Shown piece after piece: positions 1-7,852 of a DNA stretch of 40,209 nt. Below the pieces are notes generated by a model, which was not told the DNA's origin, made no database searches, and saw only the letters and a program-made list of their open reading frames with translations. The stretch comes from Bacteroidales bacterium. GTDB lineage: Bacteria > Bacteroidota > Bacteroidia > Bacteroidales > UBA932. The stretch covers positions 1-40,209 of the forward strand of contig JAFRRF010000028.1 of NCBI GenBank assembly GCA_017428245.1. Direction: 5' to 3'. The position numbers and the translations under genes were made by a program. The first letter of the stretch is position 1; each line of letters opens with the position of its first letter.

Positions 1-18
1 AAAACGAGACTCGAACTC
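1..18 (-). repeat. 18-bp copy of the tRNA-Gly 3' end at the window edge
   Basis: Positions 1-18 are identical to 184-201, the T-arm and start of the 3' acceptor strand of the tRNA-Gly gene on the minus strand. The match stops at base 19, so this is not a second complete tRNA. Short direct copies of a tRNA 3' end downstream of the intact gene are typical of tyrosine-recombinase attachment sites, but the window begins here and no integrase is visible. It could also be the remnant of a decayed tandem tRNA. Confidence 0.55.
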
Positions 19-144
19 ATTTGTGTTTACTGGGGCTCCGCCCCAAACCCCTCCGCTTCGGCCTGCTATCACACATGTTCCCGCAACGGCCTCCGCTAGC
101 GGCTGATGCCGCTGGGTCGCTTCGTTCGAGTCTCTGTCAAAACA
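19..144. other. Non-coding stretch between tRNA-end repeat and terminator
   Basis: No convincing reading frame is seen. The stretch contains a short GC-rich palindrome (GGGGCTCCGCCCC near 33-45). At 121-135 there is a sequence whose reverse complement resembles the repeat at 6-17, so an imperfect inverted repeat of about 11 bp brackets the stretch. It may be residue of an old insertion. Confidence 0.3.
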
Positions 145-172
145 AAAACGCCAACCTGAAGGCTGGCGTTTT
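145..172 (-). terminator. Intrinsic terminator downstream of tRNA-Gly
   Basis: The 9-bp arms AAAACGCCA (145-153) and TGGCGTTTT (164-172) form a hairpin. Reading on the minus strand it is followed by a T-rich run (the complement of 138-148). It lies 6 bp past the tRNA 3' end, as expected for a single-gene transcript. Confidence 0.75.
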
Positions 173-178
173 GCGTTG

Positions 179-251
<73 letters not shown>

Positions 252-261
252 GTTGGGAATG

Positions 262-292
262 CAAAGGTACGAACTTTTTTTACACTCCCAAA
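262..292 (-). promoter_or_regulatory. Bacteroidota-type promoter of tRNA-Gly
   Basis: On the minus strand TTTG (289-292) is followed after 19 bp by TACCTTTG (262-269), an exact match to the -33/-7 pattern TTTG-N19-TAnnTTTG of the Bacteroidota primary sigma factor. The predicted start lies just before the mature tRNA 5' end at 251. Confidence 0.8.
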
Positions 293-307
293 TTTTTTTT
301 ATGCTTT

Positions 308-619
308 TCAGCGTTTATCCGCCGAAATGTAGCTGCGAAGGGCTTCGACGTAGGCGGCGAAAGCATTTCGTCCGTGCTCGGTGATGCTGCAGACTGTCTG
401 CGGCACCTTTCCCTTGAACCCCTTGGTCACTTCGATGTAGCCTGCCTGCTGCAACTTGTCGAGCTGGACGCTCAGGTTGCCCGATGTCGCACCTGTCTCC
501 GCCTTCAGGTAGACGAAGTCTGCACTGTCCGTGCCGATGAGGATCGACATCACCGCCAGGCGAAGTTCCGAATGGAGCAGCGGGTCGAGCGGCTTGAAAG
601 ATTTTTCATTCTCGGGCAT
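308..619 (-). CDS. Small winged-helix transcriptional regulator (HTH_34/MarR-like)
   Basis: This 103-residue protein has the pattern of small winged-helix regulators: an N-terminal helix (LHSELRLAVMSIL), a recognition-helix region (TGATSGNLSVQLDKLQQAGYIEV) and a wing followed by a C-terminal helix. It would bind DNA as a dimer in the cytoplasm. The ATG at 619 is chosen because AGGAAC sits just upstream and the preceding gene stops at 627; an upstream in-frame codon would overlap that gene. It is cotranscribed with the membrane-protein gene at 627-1241, a pairing often seen for this family, and may control that gene. The ligand or signal is unknown. Confidence 0.8.
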   Translation of the reverse strand: MPENEKSFKPLDPLLHSELRLAVMSILIGTDSADFVYLKAETGATSGNLSVQLDKLQQAGYIEVTKGFKGKVPQTVCSITEHGRNAFAAYVEALRSYISADKR

Positions 620-626
620 GGCGTTC

Positions 627-1241
627 CTATTTGACTTGTTTCTGCAGAATGACACCGGGAACGATCAGGGCGAAAACACCCAGGATCGCGAAAGTCAGGA
701 TACGGACGGGAGATCCGTCGGGCATCACCATCAGGAAGAGGGCGGAAAGGGCGGTCGCCACAACCGACGAGACCGTAATGGGCTTGAATTTGAGCACAGC
801 GCCTGAAAGCGTTCCGCAGAGGCCCATCATCAGCAGGATGACCAGTGTCAGATCGACCCGCAGCGGACCCTCGATGCCGACGGCACAACGGACTCCCCAG
901 GCAGCCCAAACCAGGGCGAAGAAGCCGGTGGAGAAAATGCCGAACCACATCCAGATCTTGCCGAGCGTGCGGCTGATTTCCGTGTCGGGGACTTTTTCAC
1001 TGTTTCGCATCATACTACGCATGGCGACAGCGCCGACGGCCGACATGGCAAACCAAAGGAAGTTCCAGGCAGGACTGCCGGTAAGAGACCAGAGGATATA
1101 GATGATCACAGCGGTGAGAGCCACCAGCGAACCCCAGAGAATAAGCGGTTTGCCGGAATTTTTCGCAATCGTGCGACGACTGCGTTCGATGGTCTCCGCA
1201 ATCAGGCGGAGGCTGTTTTCTGCCGAAAAGTTGTTTTCCAT
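627..1241 (-). CDS. Four-helix integral membrane protein paired with the regulator
   Basis: The protein has 204 residues. A charged N-terminal segment of about 30 residues is followed by four hydrophobic segments (roughly 33-52, 58-70, 98-120 and 128-150), and a final hydrophobic stretch lies near 160-200. No catalytic motif is recognised. It sits 7 bp upstream of the small regulator gene and shares its promoter at 1337-1368. By position it may be the target or sensor partner of that regulator, but this is inference. It is conserved-hypothetical in appearance. Confidence 0.75.
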   Translation of the reverse strand: MENNFSAENSLRLIAETIERSRRTIAKNSGKPLILWGSLVALTAVIIYILWSLTGSPAWNFLWFAMSAVGAVAMRSMMRNSEKVPDTEISRTLGKIWMWFGIFSTGFFALVWAAWGVRCAVGIEGPLRVDLTLVILLMMGLCGTLSGAVLKFKPITVSSVVATALSALFLMVMPDGSPVRILTFAILGVFALIVPGVILQKQVK

Positions 1242-1336
1242 TTTAGTTTCTTTTTAAAAAGTTGAACAATAAAAAGAATGGCCATTCGGACTCTCCCCCG
1301 TCCCGTTGCGCACCGGTTCAGCTTTGAATCACGGTG

Positions 1337-1368
1337 CAAATATAAAGCAGTTTATTTTATAAACCAAA
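1337..1368 (-). promoter_or_regulatory. Promoter of the membrane protein/regulator operon
   Basis: On the minus strand TTTG (1365-1368) is followed after 20 bp by TATATTTG (1337-1344), matching TTTG-N20-TAnnTTTG. The start codon at 1241 lies about 90 bp downstream, leaving a 5' leader of roughly 85-90 nt with no obvious structure. The rest of 1242-1495 appears non-coding. Confidence 0.75.
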
Positions 1369-1495
1369 TTATTTTGCAAATTTCTTCGATTTTTTTTCAC
1401 ATAAACAGTAAGAAAGATATCAGCCAGGGAGAATCCGCCCTTTCCACACAGGCAAACCACTGTAGCGCAAACAGCTATTTATCAACGAATTACAA

Positions 1496-1531
1496 AAAGT
1501 GGCCCCCCACCTGAAAACCGGGAGCCACTTT
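1496..1531 (-). terminator. Intrinsic terminator of pheS
   Basis: The arms AAAGTGGC (1496-1503) and GCCACTTT (1524-1531) form an 8-bp stem. On the minus strand it is followed by TTTTTGT. It lies about 50 bp past the pheS stop codon. Confidence 0.75.
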
Positions 1532-1579
1532 ACATAAGTCGCTGACTGTCAGCCGTATCCGCTGCAGCACAAAAAGACA

Positions 1580-2617
1580 TCAGATAGCCGTCTCGAACTG
1601 ACGGAGGAAGCGGATGTCGTTCTCGAAATAGTTGCGGAGGTCTTTGACCTGCCACTTGAGCATGGCGATACGCTCGATGCCCATACCGAAGGCGAAGCCG
1701 CTGTACACATCAGGGTCGATGCCCGACGCACGCAAGACATTCGGATCGACCATGCCGCAGCCCAGGATTTCGAGCCAGCCGGTACCTTTACATATATTAC
1801 AGCCTTTGCCCTTGCAGATGTTGCAACTCACATCGACCTCGGCGCTGGGCTCCGTAAACGGGAAATAGGACGGACGCATACGGATCTGCGTATCGGCGCC
1901 GAACATTTCCTGCGCGAAGAGCAGGATGGCCTGCTTCATATCGGCGAAAGAGACATTCTTGTCGATGTACAGGCCTTCCACTTGATGGAAGATGCAGTGC
2001 GCACGCGCGGAGATGGCTTCGTTGCGGAAGACGCGGCCGGGGCAGATGACCCGGATCGGCGGACGCATCCGCTCCATCGTGCGGACCTGGACGGAAGAGG
2101 TATGGGTGCGGAGCAGGATCGGGTTATCTCCCTCGGGATGGACGAAGAAAGTGTCCTGCATATCGCGGGCGGGATGCTCCGGCGGGAAGTTGAGCGCGCT
2201 GAACACGTGCCAGTCGTCTTCGATTTCGGGACCCTCGGCCACGGAATAACCGAATTTGCTGAAAATCGAGATGATCTCTTCGCGGGTGACGGAAATCGGA
2301 TGGCGGGCACCCAGTTCGAGACGGTCGCCCGGCTTGGTCAGGTCGAACGAAGCGGCGGAAGGGCCGGCCATCTCGGCAAGCGTGGCGCGCATCTCTTCGA
2401 TTTTGGCCATAGCCGCATTCTTGAGTGCATTGAGCCGTTGGCCGAATTCTCTCTTCTGATCCTTGTCAACCGTACGGAATTCTTCAAACAACTGCGTGAT
2501 CTCGCCTTTCTTGCCCAGCCACTTCACGCGCAGTTCTTCGATTTCCTGTTCCTTGGCCGCCTTCAACTCCTGGATGGAAGCCAGCATCTGTTCAATCTTC
2601 TCGTTGGTTATCGCCAT
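1580..2617 (-). CDS. pheS: Phenylalanine--tRNA ligase alpha subunit
   Basis: This 345-residue protein is the catalytic alpha subunit of the cytoplasmic alpha2beta2 phenylalanyl-tRNA synthetase. The N-terminal coiled-coil arm (about 1-90) is followed by the class II core. Motif 2 is seen around VRTMERMRPPIRVICPGRVFRNEA, and motif 3 near the end as FGMGIERIAMLKW. The Cys-rich turn CNICKGKGCNICKGTGW is usual in this family. The length is normal (about 330-350). It has its own promoter (2639-2646) and terminator (1496-1531). The beta subunit gene pheT is not in the window, so the two subunits are encoded apart here. Confidence 0.97.
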   Translation of the reverse strand: MAITNEKIEQMLASIQELKAAKEQEIEELRVKWLGKKGEITQLFEEFRTVDKDQKREFGQRLNALKNAAMAKIEEMRATLAEMAGPSAASFDLTKPGDRLELGARHPISVTREEIISIFSKFGYSVAEGPEIEDDWHVFSALNFPPEHPARDMQDTFFVHPEGDNPILLRTHTSSVQVRTMERMRPPIRVICPGRVFRNEAISARAHCIFHQVEGLYIDKNVSFADMKQAILLFAQEMFGADTQIRMRPSYFPFTEPSAEVDVSCNICKGKGCNICKGTGWLEILGCGMVDPNVLRASGIDPDVYSGFAFGMGIERIAMLKWQVKDLRNYFENDIRFLRQFETAI

Positions 2618-2638
2618 AACGCATCAAATTTTAGAACG

Positions 2639-2646
2639 CAAAAGTA
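2639..2646 (-). promoter_or_regulatory. -7 element upstream of pheS
   Basis: TACTTTTG on the minus strand matches TAnnTTTG and lies 21 bp before the pheS ATG. No clear TTTG is seen at -33; that region falls inside the 3' end of the arginine deiminase gene. Confidence 0.5.
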
Positions 2647-2657
2647 ATAAATATCCG

Positions 2658-3929
2658 CTACCATTCGACAGCCCGGCGGGAAAGCGGCATCGTCATGCAT
2701 CGCGCACCGCCTCCGCCGCGCGGCAATTCGGATCCCTGGATCGTGACACAGCAACGGGAATAATCCGCGAGTTTCTTCTTGCCCGAAATAACGTCGCGGG
2801 CAGAAATCACCGCGAAGCCGTGTTTGTCCATCTCGTCGAGCGTAGCCTCGTTGCGGGCATAGCAGAGCACCTTGCCCGGGGCGAAGGCGAACATATTGGA
2901 ACCGCTGTGCCACTGCTCGCGTTCCTGCACCCAGCTGTCCGCAGTGCCTCCGCAACTGATCGGTTCAAGGTCCATTCCGAGCGCACGGAGCGTCGGGAGG
3001 ATGCCCGACACTGCACGGATCCGGCTGACCCGGCTGCCGTCGAGCGTGATATGGATTGTCTTGTAAGAGCGGTTGCGCATAATGAGCGGCTCGAAAACCA
3101 TACACTTGTCGCGGTCGAGCATCGTGAATACCATATCGAGATGGATGAACGATTCGGGCGCAGATGGCAGCTGCTGCACGATGATGTGCCGTTTTCCTGC
3201 GGGGGCCTGCTCACAGAAGTGCCGGATCAGGGCATCGATGCCCGAGGCGCTGGTACGCATACCGTTGCCGATGACAAGGATGTCATCGCGTGCAATCTGC
3301 ACGTCGCCGCCTTCGATAAACAATTTGCCGTCGGCCACGGCCGGATTCTGCAAGTCGATGGTACCGCAATCGAAAGCCCCGCTGCAGCGGTAGATTGCAT
3401 CCATGATCATCGCCTCGCGGGCGCGGACCTGGTTGGCCATCCGGCAGATCAGCGCATTGTTTCCGATGGTGACGGAAGAATCGCGGGTAAAATAAAAATT
3501 ATAGAGCGGGAAAAGCGAGTAATAGTCCTCGTTCAGGAAGGCGGTCAGGGTGTCGATCTTGGCCGGAAGACCTTCGATCAATGCCTTGACCAGCTGCGGC
3601 GTAGGCATCGCCATCAAGGTGGCGAAGCAATTGCCAGCCTGTTCGGCGATGCAGATACGGGTAACCAGTTCGCGGCGGTGCTCCGGATTGTCGAGCACCC
3701 GTGCAAGCAGGTCACGTACCTGATAAACGTGCGCAACACTGGAGAGCACGCCCTCGATCTGCTCGTATTCCTTGCGGGCGATGGCCAGATTCAGGATATC
3801 ACTGTACAGGGCACGCTGCGCCATCCGGGGTGTCATATTCTCCACTTCGGTACCCGGGGTATGCAGCAGGACGGCGTCCAGTGCACCGATTTCGGACTGG
3901 ACGGATATTTTCAGACGGTTTTCTTTCAT
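2658..3929 (-). CDS. arcA: Arginine deiminase family enzyme
   Basis: This 423-residue protein is predicted to hydrolyse L-arginine to citrulline and ammonia in the cytoplasm. All catalytic positions of the pentein-fold deiminases are visible: FTRD (Asp150), EGGD (Glu206), HLD (His263, Asp265) and the nucleophile Cys411 in GGGGARCMTMPL. The length matches arginine deiminases (about 410-420). ATG 3929 is chosen because a TTG start at 3959 would overlap the upstream gene. It is the last gene of a yraN-manC-arcA run (13-bp gap), and no arcB/arcC/arcD genes lie beside it. It may feed citrulline to the arginine pathway or serve ATP/ammonia production elsewhere. A different guanidino substrate is possible but less likely given the full motif set. 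Confidence 0.85.
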   Translation of the reverse strand: MKENRLKISVQSEIGALDAVLLHTPGTEVENMTPRMAQRALYSDILNLAIARKEYEQIEGVLSSVAHVYQVRDLLARVLDNPEHRRELVTRICIAEQAGNCFATLMAMPTPQLVKALIEGLPAKIDTLTAFLNEDYYSLFPLYNFYFTRDSSVTIGNNALICRMANQVRAREAMIMDAIYRCSGAFDCGTIDLQNPAVADGKLFIEGGDVQIARDDILVIGNGMRTSASGIDALIRHFCEQAPAGKRHIIVQQLPSAPESFIHLDMVFTMLDRDKCMVFEPLIMRNRSYKTIHITLDGSRVSRIRAVSGILPTLRALGMDLEPISCGGTADSWVQEREQWHSGSNMFAFAPGKVLCYARNEATLDEMDKHGFAVISARDVISGKKKLADYSRCCVTIQGSELPRGGGGARCMTMPLSRRAVEW

Positions 3930-3942
3930 GGGTTGCAAATCT

Positions 3943-5040
3943 CTACAAGTAACGGTCAACCTTGTCTTTCATCGTAAGGTCGGTCACGATGTCCTTGACG
4001 GTCTTGTCGTCGCGACGGCAGACCAGCAGCACGTCGGGCATGTCGATCACCATCAAATCTTCAAAACCGCGCGCCACGACAAGCTTTTCCTTGTCGCCGC
4101 ACAGGACGACGGAATTTTTCACCTCGTCGACCATCGGGACGGGAACGCTGATCACATTGCCGTCGCTGTCCTTGGAAACGCGCTCATACACCGAATCCCA
4201 GGTGCCGAGGTCGCTCCAGCCGAAATTGGAGAGGAAAACCCAGGCTTTCCGGGTTTTCTCCATCACGCCGTAATCGATGGAGATGGCCGGACAGTCCTCA
4301 TACACGCGCCGGATGAAATCTTTCTCGCCCGGCGTGTAATAGACCGCCTCGCCTCCCCGGAACAGCGTCGTCACTTCGGGGAGGCAGCGCTCCAGTTCCG
4401 CCTTGATGGCCTGAAGGTTCCAGATGAACATACCGGAATTCCAGAAGAATTCGCCCGTCTCGAGAAAAACGCGGGCCAGGTCGGCATTGGGTTTTTCAGT
4501 GAAAGTCTTGACCTGATAGGATTCGTGGTCTCCGACACGGTTGGCGGCCGCCTTGTTGACCTGGATGTATCCGTAGTTGGTCTCCGGACGCGTGGGGTCG
4601 ATGCCGATGGTGTAGAGCCGGTCGGTCCCGGAAGCCGTCTCGAGAGCCGCCCGGATCGTGTCGCGGAAGGCATCTTCCCCGATGATCAGATGGTCGGACG
4701 GGGCTACGACGACCGTGGCGGCGGGATTCTTTTTAAGAAGTTTATACGTGGCATAGGCCACACAGGGCGCCGTGTTGCGCTTGTAGGGCTCGAGAAGGAT
4801 GTTGTCGTCGGACACCTGGGGAAGCTGCTCCCTGACCAGGTTGTAGTAGCGCTCGGCCGTGACGATGAGGATATTATCCTCAGGAACGATGGCGGCGTAG
4901 CGTTCGAAGGTCATCTGAAGGAAGGTCTTCCCTATCCCGAGGATGTCGATGAACTGTTTCGGACGTGACTGACGGCTGACAGGCCAGAAACGGCTGCCGA
5001 TGCCGCCCGCCATAATGATACAATAATGATTATGGTTCAT
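3943..5040 (-). CDS. manC: Mannose-1-phosphate guanylyltransferase
   Basis: This 365-residue cytoplasmic nucleotidyltransferase makes GDP-mannose from GTP and mannose-1-phosphate for surface glycans and GDP-fucose. The N-terminal signature IIMAGGIGSRFWPVSRQSRPKQF (around residues 8-30) is diagnostic. Further family motifs are VVVAPSDHLI, FTEKPN and FFWNSGMF, and SIDYGVMEKT lies near residue 270. It is the short, single-domain form without the C-terminal isomerase domain of bifunctional ManC/AlgA (about 470-480 residues). It is flanked by yraN (12-bp gap) and arcA (13-bp gap) in the same direction. Confidence 0.93.
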   Translation of the reverse strand: MNHNHYCIIMAGGIGSRFWPVSRQSRPKQFIDILGIGKTFLQMTFERYAAIVPEDNILIVTAERYYNLVREQLPQVSDDNILLEPYKRNTAPCVAYATYKLLKKNPAATVVVAPSDHLIIGEDAFRDTIRAALETASGTDRLYTIGIDPTRPETNYGYIQVNKAAANRVGDHESYQVKTFTEKPNADLARVFLETGEFFWNSGMFIWNLQAIKAELERCLPEVTTLFRGGEAVYYTPGEKDFIRRVYEDCPAISIDYGVMEKTRKAWVFLSNFGWSDLGTWDSVYERVSKDSDGNVISVPVPMVDEVKNSVVLCGDKEKLVVARGFEDLMVIDMPDVLLVCRRDDKTVKDIVTDLTMKDKVDRYL

Positions 5041-5052
5041 ATAAAAAGTCGG

Positions 5053-5421
5053 TTATGATCGTTTCCAGATCGGAAAGAAGGCTTCGGGAATGTATTCCAC
5101 CTGCGGCTGCCCGTCGCCGAGAATCACCGAAACAACGTCGAACTGCACCTCGCGGGTCACCTGCCGTTGTGCAATGTAGTGGCGGGCCGCCGCAACCAGC
5201 CGGCCCTGCTTCGCAGGATCCACTTTCTCGAACGGCTGGATCAGCAGGGGCGGCGTCATCGTCTTTACTTCGACGATATGCACGCGTTCATCACCCTCCA
5301 TTACCAGGTCCAGTTCCTTATGGCCGCTCCGCCAGTTGCGGTCCAGCAGGCGGAATCCGTGGTCCTGCATCCAGGCCAGCGCCAGATCCTCTCCTCTTCT
5401 TCCCGTCTCGCTCTTTTTCAA
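5053..5421 (-). CDS. yraN: YraN family (UPF0102) endonuclease-like protein
   Basis: The protein has 122 residues. The family pattern is clear: TGRRGEDLALAWMQDHGFRLLDRNWR at the N-terminus, then the PD-(D/E)XK-like core KELDLVMEGDERVHIVEVKT, and a KQGRLVAAARHYI helix. The fold relates to Holliday-junction resolvases; the role is not settled for the family. It is the first gene of the yraN-manC-arcA run and is divergent from argR. Confidence 0.92.
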   Translation of the reverse strand: MKKSETGRRGEDLALAWMQDHGFRLLDRNWRSGHKELDLVMEGDERVHIVEVKTMTPPLLIQPFEKVDPAKQGRLVAAARHYIAQRQVTREVQFDVVSVILGDGQPQVEYIPEAFFPIWKRS

Positions 5422-5448
5422 AACACTCGTTTATTACTTCGTAATTTA

Positions 5449-5456
5449 CAAAGGTA
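5449..5456 (-). promoter_or_regulatory. -7 element upstream of yraN
   Basis: TACCTTTG on the minus strand matches TAnnTTTG and lies 28 bp before the yraN start. No good TTTG is found 19-20 bp further upstream. Confidence 0.45.
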
Positions 5457-5536
5457 ACAAAAAAAACGTGGCCCGCAGCGAATCGATGAAAAATCGCAGG
5501 AAACGGTGCAAATAAATGTATGAATCTGCACAACAT

Positions 5537-5550
5537 TGAATAATTATTTA
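5537..5550 (+). promoter_or_regulatory. ARG-box-like operator 1 abutting the argR -7 element
   Basis: TGAATAATTATTTA is a palindrome with one mismatch and closely resembles the TGAATAnnnATTCA-type ArgR box. It ends directly before TACATTTG (5551-5558), the probable -7 element of argR. ArgR bound here would block its own operon. Confidence 0.65.
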
Positions 5551-5558
5551 TACATTTG
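5551..5558 (+). promoter_or_regulatory. -7 element of the arginine operon promoter
   Basis: TACATTTG matches TAnnTTTG and lies 39 bp before the argR ATG. The expected -33 TTTG is not evident; the position falls in GCAC sequence. A weak, ArgR-controlled promoter would fit. Confidence 0.6.
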
Positions 5559-5567
5559 CGCCATTAT

Positions 5568-5582
5568 TGAATAAATATTCTA
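5568..5582 (+). promoter_or_regulatory. ARG-box-like operator 2 over the transcription start
   Basis: TGAATAAATATTCTA is a second ARG-box-like palindrome, 31 bp downstream of the first (three helical turns) and just after the predicted transcription start. The pair flanks the -7 element. Confidence 0.6.
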
Positions 5583-5597
5583 AATATCGCCCATAAA

Positions 5598-6071
5598 ATG
5601 AATAACCGCATAAATATTGTACAGGAACTGGTCCGATCGCAGGCCGTCCGGAGCCAGGAGGAACTCCTCGGGCTTCTGGCGGAGCGGGGTATCCGGACCA
5701 CCCAGGCCACGCTATCGCGCGACCTGCGGAAACTGCACATAACCAAACAGCTCGACGCAGACGGCCAATACCGTTACACCATTCCCGAAATGGCACGTAC
5801 GCCGCAGGCCATCCTGCTTTCGGAGAGCCGGGCCGGCGAGAGTATCGTAAGCCTATGCTTTTCCGGCCAGATGGGAATCATCAAGACGCTGCCGGGCTGC
5901 GCAAATATGGTGGGCGCCCTGGTCGACGAGCACAGTCACCCCGACCTGATGGGGACGATCGCCGGCGAAAACACCCTGCTCCTGGTCTTGCGGGAAGGAG
6001 TTTCCCACGGCGGATTCCTGTCGTTTCTTGAAAAATTCATCCCGGGAATCCGGGCACGGTTGATTGAATAA
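5598..6071 (+). CDS. argR: Arginine repressor
   Basis: This 157-residue protein is the ArgR/AhrC arginine-sensing repressor, usually a hexamer. The N-terminal winged helix (about 1-70) contains RTTQATLSRDLRKLHI. The C-terminal oligomerisation/arginine-binding domain includes TLPGCANMVGALVD and GTIAGENTLLLVL, a match to the GTIAGDDT-type motif. The length is normal. It heads the arginine operon, and two ARG-box-like palindromes (5537-5550, 5568-5582) lie just upstream, so autoregulation is likely. The gap to the next gene is 17 bp. Confidence 0.95.
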   Translation: MNNRINIVQELVRSQAVRSQEELLGLLAERGIRTTQATLSRDLRKLHITKQLDADGQYRYTIPEMARTPQAILLSESRAGESIVSLCFSGQMGIIKTLPGCANMVGALVDEHSHPDLMGTIAGENTLLLVLREGVSHGGFLSFLEKFIPGIRARLIE

Positions 6072-6088
6072 ATGAATTAACTTATCTT

Positions 6089-7852
6089 ATGAACGTGAAT
6101 GTCCTTGTGGCCGACGAGAGCCACCTCCCCTATGCAGAGTCCGTGTGCCACGAACTCTATCTGTCTTCACTGGGCGACAAAATCGGTATCGCCCGGCGTA
6201 CTCCCGAATATATCCGCGACAAGATCCTGGCCGGAAAAGCCGTCATCGCCCTGACCGATGACGGGGAGTTTGCCGGTTTCTCGTACATCGAATCGTGGGG
6301 CGGGAAAAGCTTCGTAGCCAACTCCGGCCTCATCGTACCGGAAAAATTCCGCTCCCTGGGCATCGCCAAGCGCATCAAGGAGCAGACCTTCATCCTCTCG
6401 CGGAAGCTTTTCCCGAACGCCAAGATCTTTTCGATGACCACCTCGTCCGCCGTAATGAAAATGAACTACGAGTTCGGCTTCCGGCCGGTGACCTACGACG
6501 ACCTGACCGACGACCTGGAGTTTTGGAAGGGGTGCGAAGGCTGCCGCAACTTCCCGGTGCTGAAAGAGCAGAACTACCGCGTCTGCATCTGCACCGGCCT
6601 GCTGTACGACCCGAAGGAGCATCTGAAAATCCAGCATCCCAAAGAGAAAGAGAAGGTCGTGGTAGCCTACAGCGGAGGGCTCGACACCTCTTACGCCGTG
6701 TCCTGGCTTTCCAACGAGACGGACTACGAGGTCCACGCCGTATGCGCCGATACCGGCGGCTTCAGTCCCGAGCAGATGAAGGCCAATGAGGTCAACGCCT
6801 ACAAACTGGGCGCATCGAAATTCACCGCGATCGACATCACACAGGAATACTATGAAAAGAGCCTGAAGTATATGATCTTTGGCAACGTCCTGCGCAACGG
6901 GACCTATCCCATCTCCGTGTCTTCGGAGCGGCTGTTCCAGGCGATGGCCGTCGCACGCTACGCCAAGGAAACCGGAGCTTCGGCCATCGCCCACGGCTCC
7001 ACCGGGGCCGGCAACGACCAGGTCCGTTTCGACATGGTGTTCCAGGTGATGTGTCCCGGCGTGAAGATCATCACCCTCACCCGCGACGGCAACCTCAGCC
7101 GGCAGCAGGAAGTGGATTACCTCAACGCGCACGGATTCCCGGCCGATTTCGCCAAACTGAAATATTCCTACAACGTGGGCCTCTGGGGCACCTCGATCTG
7201 CGGCGGCGAAATCCTCGATTCTAAACAGGGCCTGCCGGAATCGGCCTACCTGAAACAGGTGGAGAAAGAGGGATCTGAAATCCTGTCGCTCGACTTCAAG
7301 GAAGGCGAACTCGTCGGCGTGAACGGCGTCTCCTACGACGACAAAGTTGCTGCGGTCAAGGCGGTCGAAGCCGTCGGCGCCGCCTGGGGCATCGGCCGCG
7401 ACATGCATGTGGGCGATACCATCATCGGCATCAAGGGACGCGTGGGCTTCGAGGCCGCCGCCCCGATGCTGATCATCGGTGCGCACAAGTTCCTTGAGAA
7501 ATTCACGCTGTCGAAGTGGCAGCAGTACTGGAAAGACCAGATGGGCACTTGGTACGGGATGTTCCTTCACGAGAGCCAGTACCTGGAGCCGGTGATGCGA
7601 GACATCGAGGCGATGCTCGAGAGCAGCCAGCGCCACGTCAACGGTACGGTGACCCTGGAGTTGCGTCCCCGGGGGTTCTCGACGGTAGGTGTGGACTCGC
7701 CCGACGACCTGCTGAAATCGAAACTCGGCGAGTATGGAGAAACCCAGAAAGGCTGGAGCGCCGAAGAAGCCAAGGGCTTCATCAAGCTGCTGTCCAACCC
7801 GCTCAGGATGTATTACGGAAACCACCCGGAGGAACTGCCTTATGAAGAATGA
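6089..7852 (+). CDS. argG: Fused GNAT acyltransferase - argininosuccinate synthase
   Basis: This 587-residue open frame has two parts. Residues 1-185 are a GNAT domain with the acyl-CoA pocket signature VPEKFRSLGIAKRIKE (83-98). Residues about 187-587 are a full-length ArgG (family usually about 400 residues) with the ATP-pyrophosphatase loop SGGLDTS (195-201) and HGSTGAGNDQVRF. ArgG joins citrulline and aspartate using ATP. The GNAT part may be the first arginine enzyme, acylating glutamate with acetyl- or succinyl-CoA; several Bacteroidota use succinylated intermediates. No stop, internal start signal or frameshift separates the parts, though internal initiation cannot be excluded. The end overlaps the next gene by 11 bp. 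Confidence 0.9.
   Translation: MNVNVLVADESHLPYAESVCHELYLSSLGDKIGIARRTPEYIRDKILAGKAVIALTDDGEFAGFSYIESWGGKSFVANSGLIVPEKFRSLGIAKRIKEQTFILSRKLFPNAKIFSMTTSSAVMKMNYEFGFRPVTYDDLTDDLEFWKGCEGCRNFPVLKEQNYRVCICTGLLYDPKEHLKIQHPKEKEKVVVAYSGGLDTSYAVSWLSNETDYEVHAVCADTGGFSPEQMKANEVNAYKLGASKFTAIDITQEYYEKSLKYMIFGNVLRNGTYPISVSSERLFQAMAVARYAKETGASAIAHGSTGAGNDQVRFDMVFQVMCPGVKIITLTRDGNLSRQQEVDYLNAHGFPADFAKLKYSYNVGLWGTSICGGEILDSKQGLPESAYLKQVEKEGSEILSLDFKEGELVGVNGVSYDDKVAAVKAVEAVGAAWGIGRDMHVGDTIIGIKGRVGFEAAAPMLIIGAHKFLEKFTLSKWQQYWKDQMGTWYGMFLHESQYLEPVMRDIEAMLESSQRHVNGTVTLELRPRGFSTVGVDSPDDLLKSKLGEYGETQKGWSAEEAKGFIKLLSNPLRMYYGNHPEELPYEE

Noticed and set aside
1278-1514. 78-codon plus-strand frame between the membrane protein and pheS
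   Set aside because: It covers the minus-strand promoter and the pheS terminator region, is AT-rich with no motifs and has no ribosome-binding or promoter signal of its own.
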